A stretch of DNA of 64,000 nucleotides from Owenia fusiformis (lineage: Eukaryota > Annelida > Polychaeta > Sabellida > Oweniidae), in assembly GCA_903813345.2 (NCBI GenBank), contig CAIIXF020000001.1:24541915-24605914 (forward strand). Direction: 5' to 3'. Made by a program: the position numbers and the translations under genes. How positions within the stretch are numbered: the stretch's first letter is position 1; each line of letters begins with the position of its first letter. Shown one piece after another: positions 57,690-64,000 of this stretch. The notes beneath the pieces are model-generated. The model ran no database searches. It saw only the letters and a program-made list of their open reading frames with translations, and was not told where the DNA came from.

Positions 57690-59690
57690 AAAAGCATTTG
57701 CAAAGATAAAAACAGAATCATAACATGAGAGTGGAGATATTTTATTAGCATGGACAAGGAGTGAAAATTAACATCTATAGAAACCTATTACTTCAAAAGG
57801 ACCATGACATGAAGGTGGAATAAGCATTTGAAGAAAATGAGGAATAAATTAAATGTATCATTATGATTTGTGAATTAGCATTTGTAGAAAGTAAAGATTT
57901 AGCAATTTGGCATGAAGGGGAAACAAGGAAATATATATCATCAAATACACAAGAAATAAACATTAAAATAAGCAGTAAAAGGGGATTAGCATTTGTAAAA
58001 AATAAGTAATAAACGAAATATGCTATGAAATAAAGTTGAAAAGAGCTTTTTTAGAAGTAAAAAGTAAATCAAAAATATGTAAATCATGCTTTCCACTAGA
58101 TGTTATTCGCATTTGTAAAAGGAAATGAATGAAAAATGCCATGACACGACGCTTAAGGAGGGTCAACATTTGTTGAAAATCAGACATGAACAAAGTATAC
58201 CAATGCATTTGTAAAAACTGGGGTATGAAAAAATAAGCAAAAAATGAAGAAGGAATTGGCTTTTTTATAAAATGAAATTAACAAAATATATCCTCCATAA
58301 CATTTGAGAGGAATTAGCATTTGTAGAAATTAAGGAATGAAAAATACCATTTATAAGATGAAGGAATAAACAAAATATATCATGTATAACATTTGAGTGT
58401 AATTGGCACTTGTAGAAAATAAGGATTGAAAAATACTATTTATAAAATGAAGGAATTAACGAAATAAATCATGTACAACGTTTGAGTGGAATTAGCATTT
58501 GTAGAAAATAAGGAATGAAAAATACCTTTTATAAAATGGAGGCCGGAATAAACAAAACATACCATGTATAACATTTGAGTGGAATTAGCATTTGTAGAAA
58601 ATAAGGAATCAAAATTATAATTTATGAAATGGAGGAATAAACAAAATATATATTGTATATCATTTGAATGGAATAAGCGTTTGTCGAAAAACAGGAATTA
58701 AAAATACCATTTACAAAATAAAGGAATAAACAAAATACATCATGTATAACATGTGACTGGAATTAGCATTTGTAAAAAAGGAATGAAAAATACCATATAT
58801 AAAATGAAGGAATAACAAAATACATCATGTAAAACATTTGAGTGGAATTAGCATTTGTAGAAAAAAGGAATAGAAATACCATTTATAAAATGAAGGAACA
58901 AACAAAATATATAATGTACAACATTTGAGTGGAATTAGCATTTGTAGAAAATAAGGAATGAAAATACCATTTATAAAATGAAGGAATAATCAAAATATAT
59001 CATGTGTAACATTTGATTGGAATTAGCACTTGTAGAAAATGAGGAATGAAAAATACCATTTATAAAATGAAGGAATAAACAAAATATATCATGTAGAACA
59101 TTTGAGTGGAATAAGCATTTTTATAAAATAAGGAATGAAAAATACCATTCATAAAATGAAGGAATAATCAAAATATATCATGTGTAACATTTGATTGGAA
59201 TTAGCACTTGTAGAAAATGAGGAATGAAAAATACCATTTATAAAATGAAGGAATAAACAAAACATATCATGTATAACATTTAAGTGGGATTAGCTTTTGT
59301 AGAAATAAGGAATGAAAAATACCATTCATAAAATGAAGAAATAAACAAAATATATCATGTAGAACATTTGAGTGGAATAAGCATTTTTATAAAATAAGGA
59401 ATGAAAAATATCATTCATAAAATGAAGAAATAAACAAAATATATCATGTATAACATTTGAGTGGAATTAGCACTTATAGAAAATAAGGAATGAAAATACC
59501 ATTTATAAAATGAAGGAATAAACAAAATATAACATGTACAACATTTGAGTGGAATTAGCATTTGTAGAAAATTAGGATAAAAAAAACCATTCATTGAATG
59601 AAGGAATAAACAAAATATATCATGTATAACATTTAAGTGGAATTAGCATTCGTAGAAAATAATGATTAAAAAATAATGTAGAATACCAAA
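57690..59690. repeat. satellite array, unit about 90 bp, left part
   Basis: The unit runs approximately 'ggaattagcatttgtagaaa', 'ataaggaatgaaaaatacca', 'tttataaaatgaaggaataa', 'acaaaatatatcatgtataacatttgagt'. From about 58300 the copies are regular (about 15). From 57690 to 58300 they are strongly diverged in sequence and length, as expected at the edge of an array. Units are all in one orientation. Confidence 0.85.
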
Positions 59691-60172
59691 TTACTGGGAT
59701 TAGCATAAGTAGAATATAAGCGTTGTTAAAAGTAGTATGTGAAGTGTATATATGAAAACTGTTGGATCTACTGTAAAAAAGTTTGCCCGAAAGTAAGTAT
59801 GAATTTTATGACATGTTAAATATCTAGTTTGATCCTGTCAATTTGATCCAAAAATATCTTCATGTGATTGGAACTTGTATGTTTCGTGTGTCCTACAATG
59901 AAGAAAGATCAGTATTTAAATTCATATATTAATCAGTATGCTCAGAATTAAGATAATGTGATTATAAGTTTTGATTGTGCATCACAATTTGCAGTACAAG
60001 TTCAATGTCTTGAGATACATTTTGTTTTACTGATATGCAATTTCTAAAAAGATAATAGGAAATCCTTTCAAGGATAATATACTGGTAACATCAATGGTGT
60101 CAGAGTCTTCTATTGTATGTTAATAAAATAAGGAGAGCGAATTAAATCATGTATTATTGACAATTTTGACAG

Positions 60173-60301
60173 ATCAACACTGGTGTAATCACTGATAGTG
60201 ATAGTGATGGGGATAACGATGACAATACGCTGCCACCAATAGACATGGACGCACTCGGTGAATCCAGCAGTAGTGGCAGTAACCAAGACGACTCGTTCGA
60301 G
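60173..60301 (+). CDS. exon-like acidic segment within the satellite
   Basis: A good acceptor (caattttgacag) precedes 129 bases, exactly 43 codons in phase 0, followed by a donor (gag/gtgtgt). The reading is INTGVITDSDSDGDNDD followed by a Ser/Asp-rich stretch ending DDSFE. It is much more GC-rich than the surrounding satellite, and the non-satellite island 59690-60320 contains it. It probably belongs with the exon at 62503, also phase 0. Acidic regions of this type are common in nuclear proteins; no domain can be named. Confidence 0.45.
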
Positions 60302-60309
60302 GTGTGTAG

Positions 60310-61295
60310 ACTTAGCATAAGCATTTAATATGAAGGAATACACAAAATATTATATCATGTATAACATTTGAGTGGAATTAGCATTTGTAGAAAATAAGAA
60401 ATGAAAAATACCATCTATAAAATGAAGGAATAGACAAAATATATATCATGTATAACATTTAAGTGGAATTAGCATTTGTAGAAAATAAGGAATGAAAAAT
60501 ACCATTCATAAAATGAAGGAATAAACAAAATATATCATGTATAACATTTGAGTGGAATTAGCATTTGTAGAAAATAAGGAATGAAAAATACCATTTATAA
60601 AATGAAGGAATAAACAAAACATATCATATATAACATTTAAGTGGGATTAGCATTTGTAGATAATAAGGAATGAAAAATACCATTTATAAAATGAAGGAAT
60701 AAACAAAATATTTCATGTAGAACGATTAAGTGGAATTAGCCCTTGTAGAAAATAAAGAATGGAAAAATGGGAGAATAAACAAGATATACCATGTATAACA
60801 TTTGAGTGGAATTAGCATTTGTAGAAACTAAGGAATGAAAAATACCATTTATAAAATGAAGGAATAAACAAAACATAATCATGTATATCATTTAAGTGGA
60901 ATTAGCATTTGTAGGAGATAAGGAATGTAAAATACCACTTATAAAATGAAGGAATAAACAAAATATATCATGTATAACAGTTGAGTGGAATTAGCACTTA
61001 TAGAAAATAAGGAATGAAAAATACCATTTATAAAATGAAGGAATAAACAAATATTTCATGTAGAACAATTGAGTGGAATTAGCACTTGTAGAAAATAAGG
61101 AACGGAAAATACCATTTATAAAATGAAGGAATAAACAAAATATATCATGTAGAACAATTAAGTGGAATTAGCACTTGTATATAATAAGGAATGAAAATAC
61201 CATTTATAAAATGAAGGAATAAACAAAATATATCATGAAGAACAAATAAGTGGAATTAGCACTTGTAGAAAATAAAGAAAAAAAACATTTATAAA
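60310..61295. repeat. satellite array, unit about 90 bp, right part
   Basis: The same unit and orientation as 57690-59690, about 11 copies. It ends at about 61295, where the sequence changes to 'ggaacgctagaccacttggt'. Some units are shortened. Confidence 0.85.
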
Positions 61296-62190
61296 ATGTT
61301 GGAACGCTAGACCACTTGGTTGAGGAGGAACCACACACGGTGAGTCAAAGTAAACCCAAATCTGTGAGAATACATAATCCCCAAAAGGGGATTAATTAGA
61401 TCCGAATTAGATTAACGATTTGTGATATAATACTTTAATATGACACATATGTCCATATTTTCGTATTTTCAACTGAGAAACAGATTGTACATAAATATAT
61501 TATCTAATGACACAGAACAGAAGATTCCACAATTACAAATATTTTCATTAGATAGGAATCCAATCAATCCATGTGCTTAAGCTCGTATAATAAATATAAA
61601 TCGAAATGTGGACCTAATTATTCTATCCAAAAAAGCGTCAGTCTATGCATCAATCCATTTATCCAAATCCTTTTATTCGGGAAGTAGTATAAAAAGAGGA
61701 CACATGGGTTCATCCAAAAGTGATTGGAATTTCGACATTCAAAACTGCTACATCACAACCTATCCAAGTGATCCGTAGCATCCTGTTTTTATATTACTAC
61801 AGAATAACACTGATTAACCTGAACTTACCGCAAAGAAATGGAGATAATGTTTCACAGATAGTTTGGCAGAGACCGCCCTAATTGCAAGAGAAATTCTTGC
61901 ACAACAATGGCAATGTTAAGATCTTAACTATAATATTGTATTATTTATTCTTTCTCGGCTATTTTCTGCCACAACCGCGGGAATTAAGTTTTATCAATAT
62001 CTTGCTTTTACACAGTTTATATAATACTCATCATTGTCTCTTCAACCGCAGATAATACAGCTATATTTAGTACGCTGTTTTTATTCAACTTGACTTTCAC
62101 ACCCAATCGTTTTCAATGTTTATGTTACGATACTGCGAAGCACTATTGGATTATGTTATAAGTTAAGTTTTGCATTAATTTTTTCAAGAT
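61296..62190. other. gene-free stretch
   Basis: No supported gene or repeat. Probably intronic if the exons at 60173 and 62503 belong to one gene. Confidence 0.35.
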
Positions 62191-62475
62191 ACAGACTATC
62201 ACACAGACACTCGCACAGACATTCACACAAATACTCACATAGATAATCACACAGACACTCACATATACACACACACGCACATACTCACTCTTACAGACAC
62301 TCATACATACACACACGCACACAGAAACGCACACAGATACTCGCATGGGCACTTCTACTCAGAGACGCACTTAGACACTCGCACAGACACTCACACTGAC
62401 ATTCACACAGATACTCACACAGACTCTCACACATACACAGAAACGCAAACAAACACTCTCATATACACAGAAAAT
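62190..62475. repeat. CACA/CAGACACT microsatellite
   Basis: Imperfect repeats of 'cacacagacactca'. The minus-strand frame at 62143-62352 rich in Val/Cys/Ser is a by-product. Confidence 0.8.
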
Positions 62476-62502
62476 ATAAATATTACTCATTATATCTTCC
62501 AG

Positions 62503-62673
62503 ATTGGACCCGAGTATCTTGGGCCGAGGTGCGGCATATGTGGACGGACCAGACGAACGGGGGATCCAATGGTCAAACTGGCGTGTGAGGTCCAGTTGAA
62601 CATGGCACGACTTCGTTCATCATATCATACTGGATCCACGTGTCAAGATTTGCCAGTCACACCTTTTAAATAA
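62503..62673 (+). CDS. exon with CxxC motif upstream of a DDE_Tnp_4-like region
   Basis: An acceptor (atatcttccag) precedes an open reading of 56 codons: IGPEYLGPRCGICGRTRRT, then a basic stretch and CQDLPVTPFK-stop. The CGICGR pair may be half of a zinc-binding motif. In phase it can follow the acidic exon at 60173-60301. Whether it is part of the transposase gene just downstream or of an independent host gene is open. Confidence 0.4.
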   Translation: MGPEYLGPRCGICGRTRRTGDPMVKLACEVQLNMARLRSSYHTGSTCQDLPVTPFK

Positions 62674-62793
62674 TGGGGACCTTAAGCATGACACTGTTCC
62701 AATGAAACACTTCAATTTTGCCACAGGTGGAATTGAAGTTCTTCCTCAAAGCAAGGCAACCCCGATAATCAATGAGTTGTGTGGCGTTGTTAT

Positions 62794-63306
62794 ATGACAT
62801 TGCTAGGTAACAGAGCCCCGTTTAACTTCCCTAGAATGTCTGACAACACTTGTCTTATACAGACGGGTTTTGACAAGGTCACCCTGTCCATCATGTCGAA
62901 ATACCTACCACATGTTAGGAACACAAAAAAACGTTCCAAAATGAACGCTTTGTTAATATTCTGGATGAAGGTGAAAAGTAACGACCCCTACCCCAATATT
63001 GCAAGTTTATTTAACATTAACGAGAAGTTGCTAAGCAGAACAGAAAATTCAGTAATGGATGACCTTTTCAAATACTTTGTACCTAACTACCTTGGGTTTA
63101 ACCATCTTTCAAGGAATGGCGCCAAAATCCATATGACAGACTTTGGCACAACTTTTTTCGGAAATGATTCAATAGCGTTAATTTTAGGCCTAGCGTATCT
63201 CTTCCTTGCAACGATATGTCATCCATTCGCATGGGATAATGCTTGGTCGAATGATCATATTTTGCAAAGTGGGCAAAATCGACAATCGCCTCGCGGACAA
63301 CTTTAA
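62794..63306 (+). pseudogene. DDE_Tnp_4 transposase relic (Harbinger/ISL2EU-like)
   Basis: The open frame has the family's helix-turn-helix region (TGFDKVTLSIMSKYLPHV; NALLIFWMKVKSNDPYPN; ASLFNINEKLLSRTENSV) and then the hallmark FVPNYLGFNHLSRNGAK. At the first catalytic position the expected hydrophobic stretch plus Asp-Gly-Thr-Tyr is replaced by ALILGLAYLF, so the first Asp is lost. The following part (HPFAWDNAWSN) is shifted from the usual Tyr-Ser-x-His-Lys block and the frame ends at 63306 without the second Asp. The copy is catalytically dead by inspection. The assignment rests on the conserved phrase order. Confidence 0.65.
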
Positions 63307-64000
63307 AAATCACTGAAGTCGGTGCATGGGACCAGCTGCTATTGAAAGAAAGTTTTGATACCATGCTCAACATGCAAGATTGCATCCCATGCATTCAATT
63401 ATCCATATGACCACCATTTCTATACTGCTTCACTCTTGTGGAGTAAACTTTTTTACTTTTCGTGGAATATTTCTTGTGATAATTCATAGTATATCATCTC
63501 CATCATCCAGAAATGATCAACATCCAAAAATTATTTGACAATTCATTCATACTAAAGCGTTGAGAATAAATTGAATTCATAACTGATTATACTTGCCATC
63601 AAAAATGGTTGCAGTGTATCGACACACGATTCAAGTGCATTTAGTCCCAAATTATGTTGAACAGTCCGATCCCAAACTCCATTATACAGCATTTACTTGC
63701 GAGACAATAATATCAATAGCTCGTATTTTGCATATTTTCACCTGGTGATTCCAGATTGAAACAGACATGTAATCATTTTAATGTTTTATTTTCGTCATTA
63801 AAACCTATAAAATAAGATACCAAAAGACAACTATGCTGTATTTTATGAAAAATGTATCTACACTATACTCGAATGACATTTGTATATAGCTGGTTGCATT
63901 TGTTTTGGATAATCAAATGTGTAGGCTCTTATTTTTCTGCCATGTTATTTTCCAAAAAATAACATGGTTGGAACATGACGTCACAGGTTTATTGAACATT
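63307..64000. other. gene-free end of window with a terminal hairpin
   Basis: No supported gene. A short perfect palindrome 'ccatgttatttt...aaaataacatgg' lies at 63940-63966. Confidence 0.45.

Noticed and set aside
60110-60343. 77-codon minus-strand frame
   Set aside because: Antisense of the acidic exon-like segment, which has matching splice sites only on the plus strand.
57690-61295. CRISPR-like array
   Set aside because: Units of about 90 bp are repeated in full with no unique spacers, in a eukaryotic genome; it is a satellite.
62143-62352. Val/Cys-rich minus-strand frame
   Set aside because: Translation of the CACA microsatellite.
1-64000. LTR retrotransposon or other capsid-bearing element
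   Set aside because: I found no long terminal direct repeats with TG/CA ends, and no gag, integrase or envelope-like reading anywhere.

Overview
This is AT-rich, intron-bearing, repeat-loaded DNA from an invertebrate animal. Reasons: spliced exons with GT/AG ends, a multi-copy secreted neuropeptide-type precursor cut at Lys-Arg, several non-LTR retrotransposon fragments, tRNA-derived SINEs, mariner, MULE-like and Harbinger-like elements, foldback elements and a large satellite. I cannot fix the phylum from sequence alone; a lophotrochozoan or a non-vertebrate deuterostome would fit. No bacterial gene, rRNA gene, CRISPR array or LTR element was seen.

Layout. 1-7 kb: a membrane protein exon (EGF-like, single TM, minus strand), a 4-unit tandem repeat of about 545 bp, and the 3' part of a LINE. 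7-12.5 kb: mostly gene-free, with a small tyrosine-recombinase-like fragment, two blocks of a degenerate short repeat and a Harbinger-like MITE. 12.6-13.7 kb: the clearest host gene, a minus-strand precursor carrying 18 copies of GFGD-Lys-Arg. 13.7-20 kb: gene-poor, with a two-phase tandem repeat, a GGAC microsatellite and a 941 bp inverted-repeat element. 20.5-27.6 kb: a roughly 7.1 kb element with 0.5 kb terminal inverted repeats around an 8-exon gene of a large invertebrate family of unproven function. 27.7-31.7 kb: two SINE copies and a MULE-like MITE.

31.7-39.5 kb is a nest of insertions. A mariner relic abuts a LINE endonuclease relic. That LINE is split by a 5,817 bp DNA transposon with an ACAT target duplication, which carries an F-box/LRR gene and a DUF7869-type (RNase H-like, transposase-like) gene. 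The second gene is itself split by a 5'-truncated LINE with a 13 bp target duplication. 40-48.4 kb: a mariner-like end, a 4.5 kb palindromic element with 1.4 kb arms, and a duplicated zinc-finger gene relic, one copy of which was later hit by a mariner MITE. 48.4-57.6 kb: microsatellite blocks, degenerate repeats, a second tRNA-like SINE, two foldback MITEs and several hairpins. 57.7-61.3 kb: a satellite of about 90 bp units, broken by an exon-like acidic segment. 62.5-63.3 kb: a decayed DDE_Tnp_4 (Harbinger/ISL2EU-like) transposase region.

The relative order of insertions can be read directly in several places, because empty sites, target duplications or restored reading frames are present. 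The most interesting object is the 32,911-38,727 transposon with its F-box passenger. The GFGD precursor and the 20.5-27.6 kb long-TIR element follow.
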